Assembly (NCBI GenBank): GCA_021845805.1
Contig: JAJZVD010000021.1
Coordinates: 1-52,749, forward strand
From: Pseudomonadota bacterium
Lineage (GTDB): Bacteria; Pseudomonadota; Alphaproteobacteria; Rhodobacterales; Rhodobacteraceae
Reading direction: 5' to 3'
Length of the DNA: 52,749 bases
The translations under genes and the position numbers were made by a program. Positions 37,448-45,910 of this stretch are shown one piece after another. The notes under the pieces are model-generated. The model saw only the letters and a program-made list of their open reading frames with translations, was not told where the DNA came from and ran no database searches. Numbering within the stretch: the first letter of the stretch is position 1; every line of letters begins with the position of its first letter.

Positions 37448-38740
37448 TCAGGGCGTGCCCGGCACCGCGAAGACCTGGCCCGGATAGATCAGGTTCGGAT
37501 CGCGGATCTGGTCGCGATTGGCCTGAAAGACCTTCACATACAACATCCCGCTGCCCAGGTTGCGTTCCGCGATGCCCCAGAGCGTATAGCCGGGTTGCAC
37601 CGTGACGATGGCCGCGCGGACCCCCACCTGCGGTCCGCCGGTCACACCCGCGGCCTTCAGCGCAGCGGGGGATTCGCGCTTGAACGGGGTCTCGAACCGC
37701 GAGGTGACCTGACCGGCAGCGTCCAGCTCGTCGGCCCGCAGGGTGTGCACGCCCTCGGCCAACTCGGGCATCTGCAGGGTCCAGCGGCCATCGGCGCCGA
37801 TCGGGGCGGTCGTGACCGGCCGGTTGTCGACATAGAGCCGGACACTGGCCGAGGGCGTGCCGTGCCCGGCCAACTCGACCGCGCCGCTGTCGGCGTAGGA
37901 AATCGCGTCGATGCCCACATTCTTCTGCACGGCGGCCGGGCCACCGGGTTGCAGCACGGTCACCTGCCCCTTGTCGGTCAGCAGAACCGCGGGCGCCTGC
38001 GGGGCGGCAGGCTCGGCGGGGGTGCCGACCGTGGTGCCGCTGCCGACGGCGGCGTCGGGGGCCGTCGGCGCGCTGCCTGCGGCGGCAGGGGCGCTGGCGG
38101 CGGCGGCGCCTGCCGCGGCCACCTCCGCGGCGGTGGGCGAGATCAGGACACTCTGGCTGCCCTCGACGACGCTGCCATCGGGCAGGGTCTGGCGCAGCGT
38201 GACCGTGCGCGGGGCGCTGGCGGCGGGCAGGTCGAACATCGCGGCAAACCGGCCGCCATCATCGACCTTGGCCGAGGCCGCCTCGGCCCCGCCGATCCGG
38301 ATCGAGACGGTGGCACCGCCCTCGCCCCGCCCGGCCACCAGCGCGTGGCCATCGGGGGTGACACGGAGCACATCGAAGCTTGGCGCCACCGCGGCGGGCG
38401 TCGTCGCCTCGGCCGTGGCGGGGGCGGGCGCTCCGGTCGCGGCAGGAGCCTGTGCGGCGGGAGCCTGTGCGGCCTGCGCAGCGGGCGCTTCTGCCTGTGC
38501 GGCGGGCGTCGTCGGGGAAGGGGCCGTTGACGCGGCCGCCGGGGCCTCGGCAGGCGTGGCGGGTGCGGGCGTCGCAGGTGCGGGCGTGGCGGGGCTGCTG
38601 GCGACAGGCGCCGGGACGGGTGGCGCAGGCATCGGCTGCGGCGGGCGCGCCACCAGATAGGTCAGCGCGGCGACCGCGATGACACCCGCGGCGATGATCC
38701 CCGCGCGGCTTCCCGCGCCGAGTTCCTTCCAGTCCTTCAT
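37448..38740 (-). CDS. Membrane-anchored LysM-domain protein with Ala/Pro-rich linker
   Basis: The 430-residue product has a short cytoplasmic N terminus, one transmembrane helix (about residues 14-32, IIAAGVIAVAALTYLVA), a long Ala/Pro/Thr-rich region (33-115), two Ig-like modules (FDVLRVTPDGHALVAGRGEGGATVSIRIGG and the similar AVELAGHGTPSASVRLYVDNRPV), and a C-terminal LysM domain (VQPGYTLWGIAERNLGSGMLYVKVFQANRDQIRDPNLIYPGQVFAVP) that would bind peptidoglycan. Likely a periplasmic cell-envelope protein. Low-complexity linker may vary in length. Confidence 0.88.
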   Translation of the reverse strand: MKDWKELGAGSRAGIIAAGVIAVAALTYLVARPPQPMPAPPVPAPVASSPATPAPATPAPATPAEAPAAASTAPSPTTPAAQAEAPAAQAAQAPAAQAPAATGAPAPATAEATTPAAVAPSFDVLRVTPDGHALVAGRGEGGATVSIRIGGAEAASAKVDDGGRFAAMFDLPAASAPRTVTLRQTLPDGSVVEGSQSVLISPTAAEVAAAGAAAASAPAAAGSAPTAPDAAVGSGTTVGTPAEPAAPQAPAVLLTDKGQVTVLQPGGPAAVQKNVGIDAISYADSGAVELAGHGTPSASVRLYVDNRPVTTAPIGADGRWTLQMPELAEGVHTLRADELDAAGQVTSRFETPFKRESPAALKAAGVTGGPQVGVRAAIVTVQPGYTLWGIAERNLGSGMLYVKVFQANRDQIRDPNLIYPGQVFAVPGTP

Positions 38741-38843
38741 CCCACTTCCCCGCGTGCCGGATCGTGTTCCCCCGACCCTTGAGCCCCCCTATCAACCCCG
38801 CTATCAGGGGCCAACGCAACCCCTTTAACGAAGGCTTTCGCCA

Positions 38844-39401
38844 ATGGCCCCTGCCCTGCGCTCTGTCTGCGTCTATTGCGGTTCGCGGCCCGGCGCGCGC
38901 CCCGCCTATGTCGACGAGGCCCGCGCCCTGGGGCAACTGATCGCGGCAGAGGGCTGGCGGCTGGTCTATGGGGCGGGCGATGTCGGCCTGATGGGCGAGG
39001 TCGCGCGCGCGGCGCAAGGCGCCGGGGCGCGCACCTTCGGCGTGATCCCGACCCATCTGTTCAGCCTTGAACGGGGCAAGCGCGATCTCTCGACGCTGGT
39101 CGTGACCGAGACGATGCACGAGCGCAAGAAGGTGATGTTCATGAATTCGGACGCCATCGTCGTGCTGCCCGGCGGGGCGGGAACGCTGGACGAATTCTTC
39201 GAGGTGCTGACCTGGCGCCAGCTTGACCTGCACGCGCGGCCGATCTTCCTGCTGGATACCGAAGGCTACTGGCAGCCGCTGCTGGCGCTGATGGGCCACA
39301 TCATCGCCGAAGGCTTCGCCCCCCCGGTCATGGCCGATTTCGTGCAGGCCGTGCCGGATGTGGCGACGCTGGCCGACGCGCTGCGCGCCGCGCTCAACTG
39401 A
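38844..39401 (+). CDS. LOG-family / TIGR00730 Rossmann-fold protein
   Basis: The 185-residue product begins APALRSVCVYCGSRPGARPAYVDEARALGQLIAAEGWRLVYGAG and contains the PGGAGTLDEFFEV motif of LOG proteins, which release free cytokinin bases by hydrolysing nucleoside 5'-monophosphates. Bacterial members without a cytokinin pathway are thought to salvage or degrade nucleotides. Motif and length (about 180-190) fit. Convergent and overlapping by eight bases with the metallophosphoesterase gene. Confidence 0.92.
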   Translation: MAPALRSVCVYCGSRPGARPAYVDEARALGQLIAAEGWRLVYGAGDVGLMGEVARAAQGAGARTFGVIPTHLFSLERGKRDLSTLVVTETMHERKKVMFMNSDAIVVLPGGAGTLDEFFEVLTWRQLDLHARPIFLLDTEGYWQPLLALMGHIIAEGFAPPVMADFVQAVPDVATLADALRAALN

Positions 39402-40284
39402 GATCGACCACCGTGATCTCGGGCGGCATCCCGAACCGGACGGGAATGCCGGAATACCCGACGCCGCCGGAAATGACGATGTGGTGCCCCCGCTCCTCCA
39501 CCACGCCATAGGCATAGCGGTTGCCGTAGTTCGACGGCACCACCGGCGACCAGCCGAACAGGCGCACCTGCCCGCCATGCGTATGCCCGCTCAGCGTCAG
39601 CGCCACCCGCTGCGGGACGTGGGGGAAGATGTCGGGTTCGTGCGCCATCAGGATCACCGGCGCATCGTCGGTCACCTGCGCAAGCGTGGCGGGCAGGTCG
39701 TCGACCCCGGTCCAGCCGCCCTGCCCGTTGGGAAACGCGATCTGGTCGCCCAAGCCCGCCAGCCAGAAGGCCCCCGGCCCCTGCCCGATCTTCACCGCCT
39801 GGTTCTGCAGCACCGGGATGCCCGCGCGTTCCAGCGCAAGCCCGGTGCGCGTGGGTCCGGCGCGGCGGCTCTGGGCGGCCAGATCCTGCCACCAGTCATG
39901 GTTGCCCAGCACCGCATGAACGCCAAGCGGCGCCGCCAGCCCGGCCAGCAGCGGGCAGCTTTCCTCGGGCGGGATGGCGCGGGTGCGGTACTTGGATGAC
40001 GCGGGGATGTCGCCCAGGATCAGGGTGATGTCGGGCGACAGCGCATTGGTGCGGTCGATCACCTGCTGAAGCCGCGCCAGCGACAGGTAGGGCTCGCACA
40101 GGTGCAGGTCGCTCAGGATCGCGATCCGCAGCGCCTGCCCGGCGGGCCAGCCCTGCGGCCGGATCGCCCAGCGCTGCACGCGAAGTTCCAGCGCGGGTTC
40201 CACAAAGAACCCGTAGACGGAAGCAGCGAGGCCCGCCAGGGGGATACCCAGCAGGCCCCGCAGGAAGGTTCGACGGTCGATCAC
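39394..40284 (-). CDS. Secreted metallophosphoesterase
   Basis: The 296-residue product starts MIDRRTFLRGLLGIPLAGLAASVYG, a twin-arginine-type signal (RRTFLRG) followed by a hydrophobic stretch. The calcineurin-like fold is shown by ILSDLHLCEP, LILGDIP, LGNHDWW, LMAHEPDIF and SGHTHGGQVRLFG. Metal ligands D, H, N, H, H are intact, so catalysis is expected. It probably acts outside the cytoplasm, like other YkuE/UshA-like esterases. Substrate unknown. It ends within the 3' end of the LOG gene. Confidence 0.9.
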   Translation of the reverse strand: MIDRRTFLRGLLGIPLAGLAASVYGFFVEPALELRVQRWAIRPQGWPAGQALRIAILSDLHLCEPYLSLARLQQVIDRTNALSPDITLILGDIPASSKYRTRAIPPEESCPLLAGLAAPLGVHAVLGNHDWWQDLAAQSRRAGPTRTGLALERAGIPVLQNQAVKIGQGPGAFWLAGLGDQIAFPNGQGGWTGVDDLPATLAQVTDDAPVILMAHEPDIFPHVPQRVALTLSGHTHGGQVRLFGWSPVVPSNYGNRYAYGVVEERGHHIVISGGVGYSGIPVRFGMPPEITVVDLS

Positions 40285-40291
40285 TGCCGGA

Positions 40292-40891
40292 TCAGAGGCG
40301 CGAGGCCACGTCTTCCCAGTTCACCAGGTTGTTCAGGAAGTTCGTCAGGTAGGCCGGGCGCTTGTTGCGGTAGTCGATGTAGTAGCTGTGTTCCCACACG
40401 TCGCAGCCCAGCAGCGTGGTCTGCCCGAAGCAAAGCGGGTTCACGCCGTTCTCGGTCTTGGTGACCTTCAGCGCGCCGTCCTTGTCCTTCACCAGCCAGC
40501 ACCAGCCCGAGCCGAACTGGCCCGCGCCCGCAGCGGCGAACTCTTCCTTGAACTTGTCGACCGAGCCGAACGACTCGGTGATCGCCTTTTCCAGCGCGCC
40601 CGGCATGGCCTTCTTGCCCGGCCCCATCATCTGCCAGAACTGCATGTGGTTCCAGTGCTGCGAGGCGTTGTTGAAGATGCCGTTCTGCGCCACGGCGCCC
40701 GCCTTGTAGGTGCCGCGGATGATGTCTTCCAGCGACTTGCCTTCCCATTCGGTCCCGGCGATCAGCTTGTTGCCGTTGTCGACATAGGCCTTGTGGTGCA
40801 GGTCGTGGTGATACTCCAGCGTTTCCTTCGACATGCCGAAGGCGGCCAGCGCGTCATGGGCATAGGGAAGATCCGGAAGTTCGAAAGCCAT
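40292..40891 (-). CDS. sodB: Superoxide dismutase, Fe-type
   Basis: The 199-residue enzyme dismutes superoxide. The metal ligands are visible in YHHDLHHKAYVD (His), NNASQHWNHMQFW (His), and GCDVWEHSYYIDYRN (Asp and His). The Gln in ASQHWNH, with GQFGSGWCWLV, is the Fe-SOD pattern rather than the Mn form. Full length, cytoplasmic. Seven-base gap from the metallophosphoesterase start, so likely one transcript. Confidence 0.95.
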   Translation of the reverse strand: MAFELPDLPYAHDALAAFGMSKETLEYHHDLHHKAYVDNGNKLIAGTEWEGKSLEDIIRGTYKAGAVAQNGIFNNASQHWNHMQFWQMMGPGKKAMPGALEKAITESFGSVDKFKEEFAAAGAGQFGSGWCWLVKDKDGALKVTKTENGVNPLCFGQTTLLGCDVWEHSYYIDYRNKRPAYLTNFLNNLVNWEDVASRL

Positions 40892-41036
40892 GGTGCGATC
40901 CTTTCGCGCAAGGGGGTCGTCTGGGGGGGAATAAGGCCCTTCGGGACGGGAAGGTCAAGGGCAACCGGCGCGCGGCACGGCTGCGTGATCGGCGGGGGCC
41001 GGGTTCGGGCCGGGGCCGAGGCGCCCCGGGCAAGCG

Positions 41037-41474
41037 TCACTGCGGGGTGCAGCCCCCCGAGCCCTGGGCCAGCGGATTCTCGTACCCGCCCAGCACTTCG
41101 GCCGTCATCGTCAGCGGACCGCCGCGCACATAGACCGCCTTGTAGGCGACATCGAACTCGGCGGCCGCGCCGCGCGAGCTGGTGCCCTTCAGCCCCCGGA
41201 CCACCCATTTCAGGCGCAGGCGCTGGGGCGAATCCTCCTCGACCTCGACCGACATGGGGGCGCCCACCGTCGCCTTCACCAGACCATCCCAGACATCAAC
41301 CTGCCCCGGCGCCTGCATCTCCATCAGGAAGATGCGCGCAGGCAGCAGACCCTGCCGCAGGGTCAGGTGGCAGTCATAAACCAGGCGCGGCTTGACCGTC
41401 TGCGCCTGCGCGCCCGTCACCGCAATCGCCCATCCAAGGGCCAGACCACTTACACGCAACCACCGCATCATCAC
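41037..41474 (-). CDS. Secreted hypothetical protein
   Basis: The 145-residue product has a cleavable signal peptide (WLRVSGLALGWAIAVTGAQAQ, cut about residue 25). The mature part contains paired strands LVYDCHLTLRQGLLPARIFLMEMQAPGQVDVWDGLVKATVGAPMSVEVEEDSPQRLRLKWVVRGLKGT and ends SGGCTPQ, with two cysteines that could form a disulfide. Reads like a small periplasmic beta-rich protein common in Rhodobacterales; family not recognised. Of three adjacent ATGs the first is used, without a strong ribosome site to decide. Confidence 0.6.
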   Translation of the reverse strand: MMMRWLRVSGLALGWAIAVTGAQAQTVKPRLVYDCHLTLRQGLLPARIFLMEMQAPGQVDVWDGLVKATVGAPMSVEVEEDSPQRLRLKWVVRGLKGTSSRGAAAEFDVAYKAVYVRGGPLTMTAEVLGGYENPLAQGSGGCTPQ

Positions 41475-41928
41475 GCACTCACTCGATATGCTGCCCCTGT
41501 GCCTTCCGCCGGGATCGCGCGCCCGTCCTTTGCGGCCCGCAACGCCCCCTGCCCCTCACGGTGCCGACCGCGGACCGTCCGCATGCCGCCACGGACCGTC
41601 GGTCCGCCGCGCGCACGCCATCGGGCAGACCCTTCCGGCGGATAATGGGGTGGAACAGCCCACACGTCAGGCGCCCGCGCCCGATCGACGCCTCGGATGC
41701 CAAGCCGGGGGCGGCCATGCGGATATGCTGCAACGAAGGGCCGGGCCGCACGCGACTGGCCCGACGACACGCCGGGCGTGAAGGCGGAACACCGCATACA
41801 ATCACCACTGATACTCCCGCATCACGCCCGGACGGCGAAACGTTAGGTGCGCCCCGGTTGTGAGGCAAGCAAAAAGTCGCCTTTCCGCCACATCAAATCG
41901 CCCCGCCGCAGCCCGGCGCGGCGACGTG
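41475..41928. other. Intergenic region between secreted protein and soxG
   Basis: In 454 bp no ORF has family motifs; three open frames (both strands, 80-129 codons) are Arg/Pro/Ala-rich shadows. It contains GCGGAC-C-GTCCGC (about 41571) and GGACCG-T-CGGTCC (about 41595), two nearby palindromes sharing GGACCGTC. GC is slightly lower between 41780 and 41890. No tRNA or recognised RNA was found. Confidence 0.5.
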
Positions 41929-42510
41929 TCACCAGACGCCGACCTCGCTGCCCGCCGTGGCCGAGGTCGTCAGAAGGTCGAACACATAGCGCCCGACCGA
42001 GCGGAAGCAGACCAGCGTGAACTCGTCGGGCCCGCTCATCCAGAACGCGGCGGCCACCTGCGCGGTGCGGGTGCGGCGCAGCTCGCCAGGCGCGAAGACC
42101 GCCGGGGCCAGATCGACGGGCGCGAGCTTCATCAACACCTCGCGGGCCCGCGGCCCGGCGATGCGGAAGGTGGCACGCGCGTCCGAGACATCGACGGCCA
42201 GATGATGTTCGCCCGCAAGGGCCGCCTCCAGCACGGCCAGCGTGGCGGGAACCTCGGCATAGGGCAGCCACAGCAGCAGTTCGTCGGGCGACATCCAGCC
42301 CGCCGCGCGCGCGCCTGCCGTCTCGATCCGCCGCGGCGCGGGCACGGCCATACCCACGGCGGCCTGCACCGCCGCCGCCAGCGCGGCCGAGGCCAGATCG
42401 CCGCGCAGCGTGATCATGCCCTGCGGCCCGAATTCCGTGACCGTGGCGAAGCCCTCGGAACGGGCGCCACCCAGCGCGCTGACGGCGCCTGCGTTGACCG
42501 GATCAGACAT
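41929..42510 (-). CDS. soxG: Sarcosine oxidase gamma subunit
   Basis: From ATG at 42510 (MSDPVNAGAVSALGG) the 193-residue product is the small SoxG subunit, which completes the heterotetramer. Segments VTEFGPQGMITLRGDL, RIAGPRAREVLMKLAPVDL and CFRSVGRYVFDLLTTS match SoxG, which resembles a GcvT-related fold. Overlaps the soxA stop by eight bases. Last gene of the operon. Confidence 0.88.
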   Translation of the reverse strand: MSDPVNAGAVSALGGARSEGFATVTEFGPQGMITLRGDLASAALAAAVQAAVGMAVPAPRRIETAGARAAGWMSPDELLLWLPYAEVPATLAVLEAALAGEHHLAVDVSDARATFRIAGPRAREVLMKLAPVDLAPAVFAPGELRRTRTAQVAAAFWMSGPDEFTLVCFRSVGRYVFDLLTTSATAGSEVGVW

Positions 42511-45500
42511 TCTGCTTCTCCCCGTCCTTGTCGTAGAAGACCGGATCGACAATCCGGGCAATCACCGAGCCGCCGCCGATCTTCGGGAATTCCACGGTCT
42601 GCCCCATCCGTTCGGGCCCGCGCCGCACCAGCCCCATGGCGATGCCGCGCTTCAGCGTGGGCGAATAGTAGGTCGAGGTCACCCGCCCTTCGGTGTTGCG
42701 CTGGCCGTTCGCATTGGTGCCCGGCGCCACCGCATAGGCGCCATCCGGGATCACCGAACCGTCAAGGCTTTCAAGCCCCACCAGCTTCCAGCGGTCGGGG
42801 TCGGTCATGTGGACCCGCTCTTGCCCGCGCTTGCCCAGATAGTCGGCCTTCTTCTTGCTGATCGCCCAGCCCAGGCCCAGATCCTGCGGGATCACCGTGC
42901 CGTCGGTCTCGTCGCCGATCATGATGAAGCCCTTTTCGGCCCGCATGATGTGCAGCGCCTCGGTGCCATAGGGCATCGCGCCGAACGCGGCTCCGGCCGC
43001 CACCACGGCATCCCAGAACGCCCGGCCTTCCGACGCGGGAACGGCGATTTCGTAGCTGAGTTCCCCCGAGAACGAGATCCGGTAGACCCGCGCGCGGAAC
43101 CCGCCCAGCCGCCCGTCGGCCCATTGCATGAAGGGCAGCGCCTCTTTCGAAACGTCCATTCCGCCCAGCTTTTCCAGCACTTCGCGCGCCTTCGGGCCGA
43201 CCACGGCGATTTGCGCGTATTGCTCTGTCAGGTTGGCGGTATAGACCTTCCAGTCCCACCACTCGCACTGAAGCCAGTCTTCCATCCAGGCATGGATGCG
43301 GTCGGCCCCCCCCGAGGTGGTGTGGCACAGCCAGGTATCCTCGGAGATCCGGGCAACCACCCCGTCATCGGACAGGAAGCCGTTCTCGTTGCACATCAGG
43401 CCATAGCGGCACTTGCCCACCGGCAGGGTGGACATGACGCCGGTATAGAGCATGTCGAGGAAGCGCCCCGCGTCGGGCCCCTTCACCAGGATCTTGCCCA
43501 GCGTCGAGGCGTCAAGCAGCCCCACGTTCTCCCGCGTGTTCAGCACCTCGCGATGCACCGCCTGTTCGGTCGTCTCGCCCGCGCGCTTGAAGCAATACGG
43601 GCGACGCCAGAGGCCCACGGGCTCCCATTCCACCCCGTTGGCCTCGTGCCAGGCGTGGATCGGCGTGCGGCGCAGCGGCTGGAAGATCTCGCCCCGCGCC
43701 TCGCCCGCCAGCGCGCCCAGCGTGACGGGGGTGTAGGGCGGGCGGAAGGTTGTCGTACCGACCGCCGGAATGGGCGTGTTCAGTGCCGTCGCAAGCACGG
43801 CAAGGCCATTGATGTTGCTCAGCTTTCCCTGATCCGTCGCCATCCCCAGCGTGGTATAGCGCTTGGTATGTTCGACCGAGGTGTAGCCTTCGCGGGCGGC
43901 AAGCTGAACGTCGCTGACCTTCACGTCGTTCTGGTAGTCCAGCCACATCTTCATCTTCAGCTTCGGCCCGGCGCCCTGCGGCATGGTCCAGACCGGCAGC
44001 ATCGGCGCCTCGGGTTCGGCCACTGCCAGAGGCGCGGGGGCCAAGCCACCGGCCGCACCCATGTCCGACGCGGCGCCGCGTCCGGCGGCATCGGCATCGG
44101 CCAGGCAGGCGCCCGCCAGAAGCGCGCCGCTGGCCGCCCCGGCCGCGATCACGAAGCCCGCCCCGTCGGCGCCGGTCGGCGGTTTTGCCGGGTCGGGGCA
44201 GAACATCGCCTGCGCCTCGTCCCACAGCAACTTGCCGCCGCAATGGCTCCACAGGTGGACCACGGGCGACCAGCCGCCCGACATGGCCACCGCATCGCAG
44301 GCCACCTCTTCCAGCACCGCGCCCTCGCCCGCCTGCAGGCAGAGCGAAACGCCGGTCACGCGGGTCGTGCCCTTGACCTTGGCGATGGCGCGGCCGGTTT
44401 CCACCCGGATGCCCGCGGCGCGCGCCGCCTGCGGCAGCGGCCCGTCGGCCACCGGGCGCGCATCGACGATCACGGGCACGATCAGCCCCGCCGCCTTCAG
44501 CGCCAGCGCGGTGCGATAGGCGTCGTCGTTGTTGGTCACCACCACGGTGCGGTCGCCGGGCGACACCGCCCAGTTCACCACATAGTCGCGCACCGCCGAG
44601 GCCAGCATGACACCGGGGATGTCATTGCCTGCGAAGGCCAGCGGGCGTTCGATCGCGCCGGTGGCCGCGATGACGCGCCCCGCCCGCACCCGCCACACGC
44701 GGTGCTTCGGCCGCCCGTCGCCGGGGGTGTGATCGGCCACCTTCTCGTCCACCAGCACATAGCCGTGGTCATAGACCCCGGCCGCCATCGCCCGCAGCCG
44801 CAGCGTGACATTCGGCATCTTTTCAAGCGCTTCAACGGCGTCTTTGACCCAGGCCCCGGCGGGTTTGCCGTCGATGGTCACGCCATCCACCGGCGCCCGG
44901 CCGCCCCAGTGGGCCGCCTGTTCCACCAGAAGCACCCGCGCCCCTGCGCGCGCTGCGGCCAGCGCGGCCTGAAGCCCCGCGATGCCGCCGCCCGCAACCA
45001 GGACATCGGTGAAGAAATAGCAGTATTCGTAACGGTCTGCGTCACGTTCCTGCGGCACCTTCCCAAGCCCCGCCGACTGCCGGACGATGGGTTCGAACAG
45101 ATGCTTCCACGCCGCCCGCGGATGGATGAAGGTCTTGTAATAGAACCCCGCGGGCAAGAGCCGCGCGGCATAGTTGTTCAGCACGCCCACGTCGAACTCG
45201 AGGCTGGGCCAGTGGTTCTGGCTGGTGCAGGCCAGCCCGTCGAACAGCTCGGTCGTGGTGGTGCGCTGGTTCGGCTCGAACCGGCCGCCCTGGCCAAGAT
45301 TGACCAGCGCGTTCGGCTCCTCGGCGCCCGCGGCCACCACCCCGCGCGGGCGGTGATACTTGAAGCTGCGGCCGACCAGCATCTGGTCGTTGGCCAGAAG
45401 GCCCGCCGCCAGCGTGTCGCCCGCGAAGCCCCGCAGGCGCTTGCCGTTGAAGGAAAACTCCACCGATGTCGTGCGGTCGATCAGACGGCCGCCCTGGGCC

Positions 45501-45514
45501 AGACGGGTGCTCAT
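42503..45514 (-). CDS. soxA: Sarcosine oxidase alpha subunit
   Basis: The 1003-residue protein (ATG 45514, MSTRLAQGGRLIDRTTSVEFSFNGK) is the large SoxA subunit. Domains in order: a 2Fe-2S-like ferredoxin fold domain with YHRPRGVVAAGAEEPNALV (residues 1-110), an NAD-binding Rossmann domain with VLVAGGGIAGLQAALAAA (about 160), a pyridine-nucleotide reductase part, and a C-terminal GcvT-type tetrahydrofolate domain (about 620-1003, GFRARVYRISFSGELSYEIAVPAS). It oxidatively demethylates sarcosine, with the methyl passed to tetrahydrofolate. Overlaps soxD by four bases. Confidence 0.95.
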   Translation of the reverse strand: MSTRLAQGGRLIDRTTSVEFSFNGKRLRGFAGDTLAAGLLANDQMLVGRSFKYHRPRGVVAAGAEEPNALVNLGQGGRFEPNQRTTTTELFDGLACTSQNHWPSLEFDVGVLNNYAARLLPAGFYYKTFIHPRAAWKHLFEPIVRQSAGLGKVPQERDADRYEYCYFFTDVLVAGGGIAGLQAALAAARAGARVLLVEQAAHWGGRAPVDGVTIDGKPAGAWVKDAVEALEKMPNVTLRLRAMAAGVYDHGYVLVDEKVADHTPGDGRPKHRVWRVRAGRVIAATGAIERPLAFAGNDIPGVMLASAVRDYVVNWAVSPGDRTVVVTNNDDAYRTALALKAAGLIVPVIVDARPVADGPLPQAARAAGIRVETGRAIAKVKGTTRVTGVSLCLQAGEGAVLEEVACDAVAMSGGWSPVVHLWSHCGGKLLWDEAQAMFCPDPAKPPTGADGAGFVIAAGAASGALLAGACLADADAAGRGAASDMGAAGGLAPAPLAVAEPEAPMLPVWTMPQGAGPKLKMKMWLDYQNDVKVSDVQLAAREGYTSVEHTKRYTTLGMATDQGKLSNINGLAVLATALNTPIPAVGTTTFRPPYTPVTLGALAGEARGEIFQPLRRTPIHAWHEANGVEWEPVGLWRRPYCFKRAGETTEQAVHREVLNTRENVGLLDASTLGKILVKGPDAGRFLDMLYTGVMSTLPVGKCRYGLMCNENGFLSDDGVVARISEDTWLCHTTSGGADRIHAWMEDWLQCEWWDWKVYTANLTEQYAQIAVVGPKAREVLEKLGGMDVSKEALPFMQWADGRLGGFRARVYRISFSGELSYEIAVPASEGRAFWDAVVAAGAAFGAMPYGTEALHIMRAEKGFIMIGDETDGTVIPQDLGLGWAISKKKADYLGKRGQERVHMTDPDRWKLVGLESLDGSVIPDGAYAVAPGTNANGQRNTEGRVTSTYYSPTLKRGIAMGLVRRGPERMGQTVEFPKIGGGSVIARIVDPVFYDKDGEKQNV

Positions 45515-45834
45515 TTGTAGCCCTCCCACCCGGGCCGCTTCGCCTTGATCTTCGCGATCAGCTCTGCCGGGGGTTCCTTGGATTGCGCCGGATAGGTGCC
45601 GAACACCTCGAGCGTGGCGGTGCAGCGGGCGGCCAGGAACCATTTCCCGCAGCCGTAGGCATGGCGCCAGCGTTCGAAATGCACGCCCTTGGGGTTCTTC
45701 CGCGCGAACATGTAGCTTTCGTAATCATCATCGGTCGAGCCGGGCCCGAACCGCTTCAGATGCGCCTCGCCGCCGGGGGCCAGCTCGGTTTCCTCGGCCT
45801 TCACGCCGCAGTAGGGGCAGGTCAGGGTCAGCAT
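45511..45834 (-). CDS. soxD: Sarcosine oxidase delta subunit
   Basis: The 107-residue SoxD starts MLTLTCPYCGVKAEETELAPGGEAHLKRFGP. Zinc is held by CPYCG and by CGKWFLAARC further on; the RHAYGCGKWF signature is diagnostic. Small structural subunit. It overlaps soxA by four bases (ATGA). Confidence 0.95.
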   Translation of the reverse strand: MLTLTCPYCGVKAEETELAPGGEAHLKRFGPGSTDDDYESYMFARKNPKGVHFERWRHAYGCGKWFLAARCTATLEVFGTYPAQSKEPPAELIAKIKAKRPGWEGYK

Positions 45835-45853
45835 GTCTCGCCTCGCGCGTCCC

Positions 45854-45896
45854 GAATTCTCGCCGAAAATTCGCGGCCATTTCTCGCAGAAAGATT
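45854..45896 (+). repeat. Dispersed two-hairpin repeat, copy 2
   Basis: GAATTCTCGCCGAAAATTC (45854-45872) and ATTTCTCGCAGAAAGAT (45879-45895) align with the reverse complement of the copy at 18712-18764. It lies in the 76-bp gap between soxB and soxD on the minus-strand operon. Confidence 0.65.
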
Positions 45897-45910
45897 GAAA
45901 CCGGCAGCCA

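Noticed and set aside
41479-41868. Minus-strand 129-codon frame before the secreted protein
   Set aside because: Arg/Gly/Ser-rich, no ribosome site, no motif, and open frames exist here on both strands.
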